Source of the DNA: Syntrophorhabdaceae bacterium
GTDB lineage: Bacteria > Desulfobacterota > Syntrophorhabdia > Syntrophorhabdales > Syntrophorhabdaceae
DNA length: 9,981 nt
Reading direction: 5' to 3'
Assembly (NCBI GenBank): GCA_026415015.1
Contig: JAOAHW010000162.1
Location: 1-9,981, forward strand
A program made the position numbers and the translations under genes. The first letter of the stretch is position 1. The number at the start of each line of letters is the position of its first letter. This document shows, piece by piece, positions 1-7,035 of this stretch. The notes beneath the pieces were generated by a model. The model saw nothing but the letters and a program-made list of their open reading frames with translations, ran no database searches and was not told the DNA's origin.

Positions 1-166
1 TGGTGGCGGGGTTAGAGTTAACAAGGATTATTTTATAACCTGCTGACCTCAGTGCCTTACATGCCTGGGTACCTGAATAGTCAAACTCACATGCCTGACC
101 TATAATAATCGGGCCTGAACCAATAATCAATACCTTATCTATACCATCTATCTTTTTTGGCTTCAT
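1..166 (-). CDS. carB: Carbamoyl-phosphate synthase large subunit, N-terminal part (partial)
   Basis: The first 55 codons of a gene that continues beyond the left edge. CarB with CarA makes carbamoyl phosphate from glutamine or ammonia, bicarbonate and two ATP, feeding pyrimidine and arginine synthesis in the cytoplasm. The translation begins MKPKKIDGIDKVLIIGSGPI and contains GQACEFDYSGTQACKALR and then NSNPAT, the highly conserved start of the first ATP-grasp half of CarB (the pre-ATP-grasp nucleotide-binding loop region). The start at 166 fits the family's N-terminus and is preceded by an AGGAAGG Shine-Dalgarno sequence at 170-176. It is divergent from the ECF transporter genes. The identification is very secure; the rest of the protein cannot be judged. 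Confidence 0.95.
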   Translation of the reverse strand, partial: MKPKKIDGIDKVLIIGSGPIIIGQACEFDYSGTQACKALRSAGYKIILVNSNPAT

Positions 167-197
167 AGACCTTCCTTTTTGAAAAAATTTGTTTAGC

Positions 198-227
198 ATA
201 CTAACAAAGCCGAGTGATGGTAGTCAA
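198..227 (-). promoter_or_regulatory. Putative sigma70-type promoter for carB
   Basis: Read on the minus strand, TTGACT (222-227) is followed after 18 bp by TAGTAT (198-203). This would place the transcription start near position 190, about 25 nt before the carB start codon. Spacing and hexamers are close to consensus, but this is a pattern match in AT-rich DNA with no experimental support. Confidence 0.4.
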
Positions 228-242
228 GGTTTTTGTTTGTCA

Positions 243-272
243 TTGACACCATGTAGAGGCCTGTCGTATATT
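243..272 (+). promoter_or_regulatory. Putative sigma70-type promoter for the ECF transporter operon
   Basis: A perfect TTGACA (243-248) is followed after 18 bp by TATATT (267-272). Transcription would start near 279-280, leaving a leader of only about 13 nt that still holds an AGGA ribosome site (281-284) before the ATG at 293. If this promoter is used, the mRNA has no room for a riboswitch. Confidence 0.5.
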
Positions 273-292
273 CACTAAAAAGGAATAAAAAT

Positions 293-1039
293 ATGAGATA
301 CGCCCTTGAGATGTGGAAAAATACAAGGATGATTGTCCTTGTGGCAGTTAGTGCTGCAATCTATGCAGCAGCACTGATAGCCTTTAAGACAGCAATACCT
401 TTGATACCAGGTGTTACAGAGGTAAGGGTGGCAGGGATATTTTTGATGACCTTTGGTATACTTTTTGGCCCTGCAGGTGCCTGGGGGTTGGCCATTGGAA
501 ATCTCATAGGGGATATATTCGGTGGCACATTAGGCCCTGCATCATTGGCAGGTTTTTTTGGTAATTTTCTCTTAGGGTATCTTCCTTATACCATGTGGCT
601 CAATTTTTTTCCCTTTTCAGAGAGAGACTATCAGTGGAATGTCAAGGGTATAAAGAGCTGGTCTGCATATATATCTATAACCGTTATATCATCCTGTTCA
701 TGTGCTGTACTTATTGGGTTAATGGTAGATGCCATAGGGATTGTACCCTATGAGGTAGTCTCAAGGATTATTGCCGTAAATAATATAATCGGTAATCTAA
801 TAGGCGTGGTGTTACTCATTGCAGTCTATGATGTGACAAAAAATCAGCTTGGCCTTGTATGGACAGATATAATGGGTATAAAGCCAGATAGTATGTCATT
901 TAGGGGTATTCTGGGCTCATGGCTTGTGGCCACAGGGGCAATGGCAGGGATCTTTGCAGGGTTTATCCCTGGTTTATCTGTAAATTTAGTTAGCTGGTCT
1001 TCATTGATTTTTATTATAGCAGGGAGTCTTATCTTATAG
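293..1039 (+). CDS. ECF transporter S component (substrate-binding membrane subunit), substrate unknown
   Basis: A 248-residue, very hydrophobic integral membrane protein and the first gene of an S-AA'-T set. In energy-coupling-factor transporters the S subunit binds a vitamin or other micronutrient and dictates specificity. I see about six to seven hydrophobic segments, roughly residues 12-34, 44-70, 74-98, 121-146, 150-178, 206-224 and 228-248. The short basic N-terminus, an early AAIYAA helix and a glycine-rich GNLIGDIFGG region (69-78) resemble S components of the riboflavin-transporter/QueT-like kind. At 248 residues it is longer than many S proteins (often about 170-200); the excess is a C-terminal hairpin after residue 200, ending inside a hydrophobic segment. 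Co-localisation with its own ATPase and T subunit indicates a dedicated module. The substrate cannot be named from sequence alone. Confidence 0.82.
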   Translation: MRYALEMWKNTRMIVLVAVSAAIYAAALIAFKTAIPLIPGVTEVRVAGIFLMTFGILFGPAGAWGLAIGNLIGDIFGGTLGPASLAGFFGNFLLGYLPYTMWLNFFPFSERDYQWNVKGIKSWSAYISITVISSCSCAVLIGLMVDAIGIVPYEVVSRIIAVNNIIGNLIGVVLLIAVYDVTKNQLGLVWTDIMGIKPDSMSFRGILGSWLVATGAMAGIFAGFIPGLSVNLVSWSSLIFIIAGSLIL

Positions 1040-1047
1040 TCATATAT

Positions 1048-2724
1048 ATGGGTGTCCCTATATCTATAAAATCCCTATCTTTTTCATACGGGAACTCAAA
1101 AGAGCCTGCCATAAAAGATATAAATGGTGAGATTAGTGAAGGTGAGCTTGTGGTCATTATGGGCCATGGCGGTGCAGGGAAATCTACACTCTGTTATGCC
1201 ATGAATGGTATTGTCCCCCGTTTCTACAAAGGTAATTATAAGGGAAATATCTCTATAGGGGGGAAAAATGCAACAGGATTTAGTATCAAAGAGATGGCAG
1301 GGGCAGTAGGGCTTGTGTTTCAGGATTTTGAGGCGCAGCTTTTTTCAACAAATGTGGAGCTTGAGATGGCATTCGGCCTTGAGAACCTATGCCTCCCAAG
1401 AGATGAGATATCAGGGCGTATTGATAAATATATAGACTTTTTAGGGCTTGGGGGAAAGAGGCTATCTGATACATCAACCCTTTCCGGTGGACAGAAACAG
1501 AGGCTTGCTATAGGCTCTGTTATTGCCATGGAGCCCTCTGTTGTGGTGATGGATGAACCTACATCAGACCTCGACCCATTGGGTAGGGTAGATATTCTAT
1601 CCCTTGCAGGGCTTTTAAGGGACAGGAAGAGGACTATTATTATGGTGGATTATGACCCTGATACAGCTATTGGTGCAGACCAGTTATGGTTGATGAAAGA
1701 CAGCGAGATTATAGGGCAGGGTAGGCCTGAGAAATATCTATCCGATGAAAAACTCCTATTATCCTGTGGGGTTATGCCCCCTCAGACTTTGTCTTTATTT
1801 AACAGGATGGGCTGGGAGGGAAAACCATTGACAGTGGAGGCTGCCATAGACCTCATCGAGAAAAACAATTTAGTAAAGAGACATAGCCTGATGAGGGATG
1901 CAAAAAACCATACTGGGAATAACAATTTTTTTATAAAGGTTAGAGGGGTATGTTTTCGATACCCTGGGGTAGACAGTGATGTCTTGAAAGACATAAATTT
2001 TGGTGTAAAAAGAGGGGAGTTTATAGCAATCTTAGGACAGAATGGCTCAGGAAAGACAACTATTGCAAAACACCTAAATAGACTTCTTAGACCTACCTCA
2101 GGCGAGGTGATTATAGATGGAAAGCCAACAACAAGATATAAACATAATGAACTGGCAAGGCTCGTGGGATATGTATTTCAAAACCCCGACCACCAGATAT
2201 TTGCATCCACAGTTCAGGAAGAGGTTGGATTCGGGTTGAAGATACTTGGTGAAGACCCTAAAACTATTAAGAGGAATGTAGAAGAGGCCCTTGCAGTCAC
2301 AGGCCTTGAGGGCTATGAACACAGGTCTCCCTTTGTATTAACAAAGGGTGAGAGGCAGAGGGTGGCTGTTGCCTCTGTGCTTGCTGTGAGACCTGAGGTG
2401 ATAATACTCGATGAGCCTACCACAGGACTTGATTACCAGCATCAAAAGGAGAGCCTTGAGATGCTAAAAGATTTAAACAAAAAAGGCCACACTATTATCA
2501 TTATCACACATTCCATGTGGATTGCAGAAAGATATGCCCATAGGTGTATAGTAATGAAAGATGGCAAGATATTAGATGATGGTGTCACAAGACAGGTATT
2601 TGCCGATGAAAATAGGCTATCTGAGGCATCACTTGTGCCTTCGCCTATTGTAAGATTAAGTAACTGGCTTGGTACTGATGCCATGACAGTGGAAGACCTT
2701 GCTGAGGAGTTAAAACTCCAATGA
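1048..2724 (+). CDS. ECF transporter ATPase, fused A-A' double ABC protein
   Basis: A 558-residue tandem of two ABC ATPase domains that powers the ECF transporter at the cytoplasmic membrane face. Domain 1: Walker A GHGGAGKST (39-47), Q-loop VFQDFEAQLF (90-99), signature LSGGQ (145-149), Walker B VVVMDE (165-170). Domain 2: Walker A GQNGSGKTT (330-338), Q-loop VFQNPDHQIF (377-386), signature LTKGE (431-435), Walker B VIILDE (451-456), switch His488 in ITHSM. A linker of about 60 residues joins the halves. Domain 1 lacks the usual switch histidine: the equivalent segment is MVDYD (199-203). Combined with the non-consensus LTKGE of domain 2, this makes one composite ATP site degenerate. The gene starts 8 bp after the S gene stop with no clear Shine-Dalgarno, so translational coupling is likely. 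It overlaps the T gene by 4 bp. Fused A-A' proteins are known in ECF systems such as YkoD. Confidence 0.93.
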   Translation: MGVPISIKSLSFSYGNSKEPAIKDINGEISEGELVVIMGHGGAGKSTLCYAMNGIVPRFYKGNYKGNISIGGKNATGFSIKEMAGAVGLVFQDFEAQLFSTNVELEMAFGLENLCLPRDEISGRIDKYIDFLGLGGKRLSDTSTLSGGQKQRLAIGSVIAMEPSVVVMDEPTSDLDPLGRVDILSLAGLLRDRKRTIIMVDYDPDTAIGADQLWLMKDSEIIGQGRPEKYLSDEKLLLSCGVMPPQTLSLFNRMGWEGKPLTVEAAIDLIEKNNLVKRHSLMRDAKNHTGNNNFFIKVRGVCFRYPGVDSDVLKDINFGVKRGEFIAILGQNGSGKTTIAKHLNRLLRPTSGEVIIDGKPTTRYKHNELARLVGYVFQNPDHQIFASTVQEEVGFGLKILGEDPKTIKRNVEEALAVTGLEGYEHRSPFVLTKGERQRVAVASVLAVRPEVIILDEPTTGLDYQHQKESLEMLKDLNKKGHTIIIITHSMWIAERYAHRCIVMKDGKILDDGVTRQVFADENRLSEASLVPSPIVRLSNWLGTDAMTVEDLAEELKLQ

Positions 2725-3515
2725 ATCTCTCTCTTTATCAGGATAAAGGGACATGGCTCCATAATCTTGACCCAAGGACAAAGCTTATAGGTGTTGCTAT
2801 TGTCTTTATCATCTGTCTGTGCTTCAATAGCCCCATATATATGGCTATAATAGCCTTTAGCGTCTTTGCTATAGCCCTCTCTGCAAGGGCTCAAAAGGCA
2901 CTATGGACATTGAGATACATACTCTTACTCCTTATCGTATTTAGTGTTATTCTCTGGCCTTTTTTTACAACAGGAAAGACCCTCATATGGTCATGGGGGT
3001 TCCTGAGATTAACAAAAGAGTCACTTTTTTATGGTATCGCCATGGGTATGAGGCTGTCCACATTTGTTATCGCAGGGCTCATCCTCCTCTCTACCACAAA
3101 AAATGAAGATATAACAAATGGGCTAATAAAGATGGGTATGCCTTATCCACTGGCATTCGCTTTCTCTACTGCCTTACGTCTTGTCCCTACCTTTGTGGGT
3201 GCAGGGGCAACAATTGTCCAGGCCCAGGTATCCCGAGGCCTTGACCTTGAATCAAAAAACATATTAAGTCGTTTTGGAAAGTTTATCCCCCTTGCTGTCC
3301 CCATGTTTATCACTGCCATAAGGTATACAAACCGCCTTTCTATGGCACTGGAGTCCAGGGGTTTTAGTCCTGAATCCCAGAGGACACTGTACTATGAGCC
3401 TGTAATGAAGATAAAGGACTGGCTTATCCTCTCTTTTATGTTAATTTTGCTAATTATCTGTCTTTATATGAGGATTTTTCTCAATCTTGGTGTTGTAATG
3501 CCAGGAAGGCTCTGA
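2721..3515 (+). CDS. ecfT: ECF transporter T component (transmembrane coupling protein, EcfT/CbiQ family)
   Basis: A 264-residue membrane protein that couples the ATPase pair to the S subunit. The N-terminal DPRTK (17-21) after a short amphipathic start is typical of the CbiQ/EcfT family. Hydrophobic segments lie at about 22-55, 64-82, 103-124, 188-200 and 232-258. Two Arg-Gly coupling motifs that insert into the ATPases are visible: AQVSRG (168-173) and ALESRGF (209-215). Its ATG overlaps the stop of the fused ATPase gene in ATGA, showing translational coupling. There is no CbiM/CbiN-type metal gene nearby, so a vitamin-like substrate is more likely than cobalt or nickel. The gene ends 23 bp from the convergent Na/Pi transporter gene, with no obvious terminator between them. 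Confidence 0.93.
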   Translation: MNLSLYQDKGTWLHNLDPRTKLIGVAIVFIICLCFNSPIYMAIIAFSVFAIALSARAQKALWTLRYILLLLIVFSVILWPFFTTGKTLIWSWGFLRLTKESLFYGIAMGMRLSTFVIAGLILLSTTKNEDITNGLIKMGMPYPLAFAFSTALRLVPTFVGAGATIVQAQVSRGLDLESKNILSRFGKFIPLAVPMFITAIRYTNRLSMALESRGFSPESQRTLYYEPVMKIKDWLILSFMLILLIICLYMRIFLNLGVVMPGRL

Positions 3516-3538
3516 TAACTATCAAATTCCCATTATCT

Positions 3539-5143
3539 TTAAGGATAAACCTCAAGGCCCTTTAGTTGTCCAGCTATAATACGGCAGTGACGGGAGATGC
3601 CCTCGAGGTTTACAAGCATATCAACAAATATTGGGCCTGCCTCTGCCCTGCAGATACGCTGATAGAACCTCTGGAGGTGTCTATCTATAGCATCTTTGAT
3701 AAGGTGGTCTATTTTTGCAGTCATGTCTATAATCACATCCAAATTGACCCTGTTTTTGTCTTCTATAACAGATGATGTTAAATCAACAGTTTGTATAACC
3801 AATCTACCTATCTCTTTGATTTCTATGAGTGCAGGCTCTGAAAATATGGCCCTTCTTATATGTTTTGATTCAGATAGCTCAACTATATTTGTAGAGTGGT
3901 CACCCATCCTCTCTATATCGTATACAATAGAAGAAAAGGCAAAGAGCCTCTTTGAGAGTTCAGGAGACAGTTGACTACAGGATATGTTCCAGAGATACTT
4001 TGTTATCTCAGCCTGAAGATTATCAATGACCATCTCGATATATCCCAGGTCCTTTCTCTTTGCGCTTTTAAAATTATTGATAAGACCAAGGCTGTCAATT
4101 AGCATCTTTCTGGCAAGGACTATCTCTCTTACAAGCTCCTTACGGACACATTCAAGGGCATCATCTGCATTGTTAAGACATCTCTTATTTAAATATTCAG
4201 GCCAAAGGGGCAGGGTTTCATCTTTGCCTGGAATAATCTTCTCCATAATATAAGAGAAGGGTTTTAAAAAGAAACCAAATATAAGGGCAACAAGGAGATT
4301 CAGAAAAAAATGGCTAAAGGCTACCTGTTGTGAGACCTGAGATGATAGAGTCTTTATAAGGTCTATAAAAAAAGGGAAAAAAACAAGGGCAAATATAACG
4401 CCGATTACCTTAAATAGAAGATGGGATATGGCACTTCTTTTTGCATTTATATTAAGGACAAGACTGCCGAGTAGCGCTGTAACTGTAGTACCTATGTTTG
4501 CACCGAACACAATAGGTACGGCATTCTCAATACTTATAAGCCCCTGCTGACCCATAATAACCATGATCCCTACTGGAATAGCAGATGCCTGGACAATACC
4601 TGTAAAGACCGCACCAATACCTACACCTATTAGAGGATTTTTTACCTCCTGAAAAAACCTTATAAATGCCTGATTATTCTTAAGAGGCGCTGTAGCCTCT
4701 GATGTAATATTTAAACCAAAAAAGATAAGCCCGAAATAGAATATTGCCTCACCAATTGACCTCTGCCTTTCCTTACCAGTAAACATCAAAATCCCGCCTG
4801 CAAGTATTATGAAGGGAGAGATGGTGGTGAACTTCCACACAACAAGCTGGGCAGTGAGGGTTGTGCCTATGTCTGCACCGAGTATTATCCCTAAGGAGTG
4901 ATAGAAGCTTATAAGCCCTGCGCTCACCACCCCCATTGTTAAAAGGGTTGTTGCAGAGCTACTCTGGAGAAGAAGGGTAGAGACTATACCCATAAAAAAT
5001 CCATAAATAGGTCTTGCCACAGATATCTTGAGATAGTCTCTTATGCTGCCACTTAACTGTTGCTGCATGAGCTCGCTTAGCTTAATCATGCCGAATAAGA
5101 AGAGAACAAGACCTGTTATAAACAGCAGGATATTGTTAAACAT
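3539..5143 (-). CDS. Na+/phosphate cotransporter family protein with C-terminal PhoU-like domain
   Basis: A 534-residue protein combining a membrane Na/Pi-cotransport domain (about 1-300) with a cytoplasmic helical PhoU-like domain (about 325-534). The two inverted repeats of the NptA/SLC34-like fold are visible. Repeat 1 has QSSSATT (60-66) and GADIGTT (89-95); repeat 2 has QASA (185-188) and GANIGTT (214-220). The second motif is QASA rather than QSSS, a departure from the symmetric phosphate/sodium-binding pair. The tail has ERMGDH (411-416), a PhoU hallmark implicated in metal binding and regulation of phosphate uptake. The likely role is sodium-coupled phosphate uptake or export with built-in regulation; the direction cannot be told. 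It lies 45 bp downstream of the tRNA-binding protein gene. No pho regulon genes are next to it. Confidence 0.92.
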   Translation of the reverse strand: MFNNILLFITGLVLFLFGMIKLSELMQQQLSGSIRDYLKISVARPIYGFFMGIVSTLLLQSSSATTLLTMGVVSAGLISFYHSLGIILGADIGTTLTAQLVVWKFTTISPFIILAGGILMFTGKERQRSIGEAIFYFGLIFFGLNITSEATAPLKNNQAFIRFFQEVKNPLIGVGIGAVFTGIVQASAIPVGIMVIMGQQGLISIENAVPIVFGANIGTTVTALLGSLVLNINAKRSAISHLLFKVIGVIFALVFFPFFIDLIKTLSSQVSQQVAFSHFFLNLLVALIFGFFLKPFSYIMEKIIPGKDETLPLWPEYLNKRCLNNADDALECVRKELVREIVLARKMLIDSLGLINNFKSAKRKDLGYIEMVIDNLQAEITKYLWNISCSQLSPELSKRLFAFSSIVYDIERMGDHSTNIVELSESKHIRRAIFSEPALIEIKEIGRLVIQTVDLTSSVIEDKNRVNLDVIIDMTAKIDHLIKDAIDRHLQRFYQRICRAEAGPIFVDMLVNLEGISRHCRIIAGQLKGLEVYP

Positions 5144-5188
5144 CTGTATTTAGAGGACTAAAATCAATTTTTACTTTATCAAAAACTA

Positions 5189-5518
5189 TTATGATACCTT
5201 GCTGCCATTGGGGATATCCCTATCAAGTGTGAGGAGGACTACTGATGATTTATCCTCTGAAGACGCTGCAAGGAGCATGCCATGGGATATTATACCCCTT
5301 AGTTTCCTCGGTTCCAGGTTGGCTACAATAACTATCTTTTTTCCTACAAGCTCTTCCTTTTTGTAATACTGTTTTATACCTGCCACTATATCTCTTGTCT
5401 CACCTAAGTCAATAGTAAGTTTATAGAGTTTATCCGCACCCTGGATATCCTCACATGCCTTTATCTCAGCGACCCTGAGGTCAAGCTTTAAAAAATCATC
5501 AAAGGTTATATTTTCCAT
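5189..5518 (-). CDS. metG: Stand-alone tRNA-binding OB-fold protein, methionyl-tRNA synthetase beta-subunit type (MetG C-terminal/Trbp111-like)
   Basis: A 109-residue cytoplasmic protein consisting of one EMAP-II/OB-fold tRNA-binding domain. Family landmarks are FLKLDLRVAEI (9-19), ADKLYKLTIDLG (28-39), IVAGIKQYY (44-52) and ANLEPRKLRGIISHGMLLAA (66-85). This is the module found at the C-terminus of many MetG proteins and as a separate subunit or protein (Aquifex MetRS beta, Trbp111). It binds the tRNA outside corner and helps dimerisation or tRNA delivery to MetRS. No catalytic MetRS part is in the window. The start is supported by AGGGAG about 8 nt upstream. Whether it is a true MetRS subunit or a free tRNA chaperone depends on whether the organism's main MetG has its own C-terminal domain. 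Confidence 0.88.
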   Translation of the reverse strand: MENITFDDFLKLDLRVAEIKACEDIQGADKLYKLTIDLGETRDIVAGIKQYYKKEELVGKKIVIVANLEPRKLRGIISHGMLLAASSEDKSSVVLLTLDRDIPNGSKVS

Positions 5519-5624
5519 TTCATGCTCCCTGTTTAAAATAGATTTATTTTTAGTTTTTCATTGTTCTTGTATGTTTAAATTGTTTTAAATCCAGGACCAA
5601 TATAGGGAAAACTGGATGTATACA

Positions 5625-6239
5625 TCAGCTTGCCACTACAGTATTTTTTAATACCCCTATACCCTCTATCTCTACCTCTACTGTATCACCAACCAAAATC
5701 GGTCCAACGCCAGGGGGTGTCCCTGTAATGATTACATCACCAGGCATAAGGGTCATAATGGATGAGATGAAACTTACAAGTTCATAGACATTGAATATCA
5801 TGTTTTTTGTGTTTGAATGCTGTTTGATAGCGCCATTTACCCTTGTTATTATCTCAAGGCCTGCTACAGGGTCTACGTCAGGAACAATTCTGGGTCCAAG
5901 GGGGCAGAATGTATCAAAGGATTTTGACCTTGTCCACTGGCCATCTATCCTCTGGAGGTCCCTTGCTGTTACATCATTTGCGCATGTATAACCTGCAATG
6001 TGAAGATGTGCATCTTTTACGCTTATATTTTTAATCCTGTCTTTTATGACAATACCGAGCTCCCCTTCGTAGTGAAGCTCTTTGGTCTGAGGCGGGTATA
6101 TAATGGGTTCACCATCAGGTATAAAGGCTGTAGGTGGCTTCATAAATATAAGGGGATACTCAGGGAGTTTTTCATTCATCTCCTTTGCATGGTCATGGTA
6201 ATTCAGTCCTATGGCAATAATCTTTGTAGGATTAAACAT
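5625..6239 (-). CDS. Fumarylacetoacetate hydrolase (FAH) family protein
   Basis: A 204-residue enzyme of the FAH superfamily: metal-dependent hydrolases, decarboxylases or isomerases acting on beta-diketo or oxaloacetate-like acids. Visible motifs are GLNYHDHAKE (11-20), the acidic metal ligands in HYEGELG (E58, E60), NDVTARDLQ with D89, KSFDTFCPLGP (106-116) and the closing GDVIITGTPPGVGP (157-170). The length fits the short YcgM/FAHD1-like subclass (acylpyruvase or oxaloacetate decarboxylase), but specificity cannot be fixed. I chose the ATG at 6239, not the upstream in-frame ATG at 6371. It has an AGGAG site 7-8 nt before it, the protein then starts like its family, and the longer version would overlap most of the preceding gene. 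It follows the thiamine-binding gene by 16 bp. Confidence 0.9.
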   Translation of the reverse strand: MFNPTKIIAIGLNYHDHAKEMNEKLPEYPLIFMKPPTAFIPDGEPIIYPPQTKELHYEGELGIVIKDRIKNISVKDAHLHIAGYTCANDVTARDLQRIDGQWTRSKSFDTFCPLGPRIVPDVDPVAGLEIITRVNGAIKQHSNTKNMIFNVYELVSFISSIMTLMPGDVIITGTPPGVGPILVGDTVEVEIEGIGVLKNTVVAS

Positions 6240-6255
6240 TTTGGCTCCTATATTT

Positions 6256-6561
6256 TTATTTTTTTGATATCTTTTCTTCCACAGACTGGACCTTTTTCTC
6301 CATCCTCCCTGATTGGCCTTTTCTGATGTCGAATTTAATAGCTGTATAAACCCTGTTACAGTCAGGCTCAAGCTGTTTATATGATTTATTTATCAGGTCA
6401 AGGGCCTCTTCAAGGGTCTCAAATTCAACTATTGTCCCCATGGGTGTAAGCCTATAATTAGCGCCACTATCCTTTAAATTTTTAATAATCCTGCTTACAT
6501 ATTCGCTTACACTCTCTCCTTTGTCAGTGGGAAACATGGCAAATTCCATTAATACAGACAT
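6256..6561 (-). CDS. MTH1187-type thiamine-binding domain protein (DUF77/YkoF-like)
   Basis: A 101-residue cytoplasmic protein of the MTH1187 family, whose members form ferredoxin-like-fold oligomers and bind thiamine or related pyrimidines. Visible landmarks are the start MSVLMEFAMFPTDKGESVSEY (1-21), YRLTPMGTIVEF (36-47) and the following helix with LEEALDLI (50-57). The C-terminus is a charged lysine-rich tail. YkoF, with two such domains, belongs to the B. subtilis YkoEDCF thiamine-precursor ECF transporter; here an ECF transporter lies about 3 kb away on the other strand. The start is supported by a strong AGGAGGT (6567-6573). It lies 33 bp downstream of the coiled-coil membrane protein gene and 16 bp upstream of the FAH gene, so co-transcription is likely. 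The ligand is inferred from the family only. Confidence 0.87.
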   Translation of the reverse strand: MSVLMEFAMFPTDKGESVSEYVSRIIKNLKDSGANYRLTPMGTIVEFETLEEALDLINKSYKQLEPDCNRVYTAIKFDIRKGQSGRMEKKVQSVEEKISKK

Positions 6562-6594
6562 ATAACACCTCCTGAAACTAGGATAAGGATTGTG

Positions 6595-7035
6595 TCACCT
6601 TCTCTTTGGCTTGACAGTCTTGTTATGTTTTTGTGCCTGAGGTTGGGCGGGTTTAGCCTTCATGGCCTTTATATTTTCCATCTCATTTTTGATACTTGTT
6701 AATTCAGCCCTGAGGCCTTCATTTTCTTTTTTTAGGCCTTCAATCCTTGATTCTAAATCACCAATCTGAGCTTTAATTGCCTTTAAATCTATGCCTTCTA
6801 TCTTCTTAGAGAGTTCTGCCACAGTAACTTTAGTTGAATATAATGCACCCCATAAGGATAAGATTCCTATAATGCATAAAACAAGGAGCAAAACCATCAC
6901 TATTTTCCCTATGTTGTCCTTTATCTTTGCCAAAAGACCCTTTTCTTCGTAACTATCTTTTAAAACAAAATTATTTCCTATTTTTTCTCCTTCCTCTAAA
7001 TCAAACTTGAATTCTGTTTTATTATTCTCACTCAT
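6595..7035 (-). CDS. Hypothetical membrane-anchored coiled-coil protein
   Basis: A 146-residue protein that I do not recognise as a named family. An acidic cytoplasmic N-terminus (1-32) precedes one strong transmembrane helix (about 43-66, rich in Val/Leu/Ile). Then comes a predicted coiled coil (about 70-124) with heptad-like spacing of Leu/Ile and many Lys/Glu, and a basic, Pro/Gln-rich tail (130-146) ending KPKRR. Positively charged residues just before the helix (K37, K39, K44) suggest an N-in, C-out orientation with the coil in the periplasm. It could be a scaffold or envelope protein; no enzymatic motif is seen. An AAGGAG site lies 8 nt before the ATG. It is the first gene of the probable operon with the thiamine-binding and FAH genes. 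Confidence 0.8.
   Translation of the reverse strand: MSENNKTEFKFDLEEGEKIGNNFVLKDSYEEKGLLAKIKDNIGKIVMVLLLVLCIIGILSLWGALYSTKVTVAELSKKIEGIDLKAIKAQIGDLESRIEGLKKENEGLRAELTSIKNEMENIKAMKAKPAQPQAQKHNKTVKPKRR

Noticed and set aside
167..292. Riboswitch upstream of the ECF S gene (TPP, FMN, cobalamin, preQ1 considered)
   Set aside because: No conserved riboswitch core is recognisable in the 126 bp, and the best promoter leaves only about 13 nt of leader.
2442..2894. 150-codon minus-strand open frame
   Set aside because: It lies antisense across the confidently identified ECF ATPase and T genes; its product has no family features and an unlikely composition.
3513..3541. Bidirectional terminator between ecfT and the convergent Na/Pi transporter gene
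   Set aside because: Only a tiny TGATA/TATCA palindrome is present, overlapping the ecfT stop; no GC-rich stem or T-run.
3566..4253. Several plus-strand open frames
   Set aside because: They mirror the PhoU-like part of the Na/Pi transporter gene on the minus strand and show no independent coding evidence.
5589..5617. ATCCAG/CTGGAT inverted repeat after the FAH gene as a terminator
   Set aside because: The stem is only 6 bp with a 17-nt loop and no U-run directly after it; too weak to call.
6240..6371. 44-residue N-terminal extension of the FAH-family protein from an ATG at 6371
   Set aside because: It overlaps the 3' end of the thiamine-binding gene in another frame, is Lys/Trp-rich and unlike the family. 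The internal ATG at 6239 has a good ribosome site and a family-typical start.
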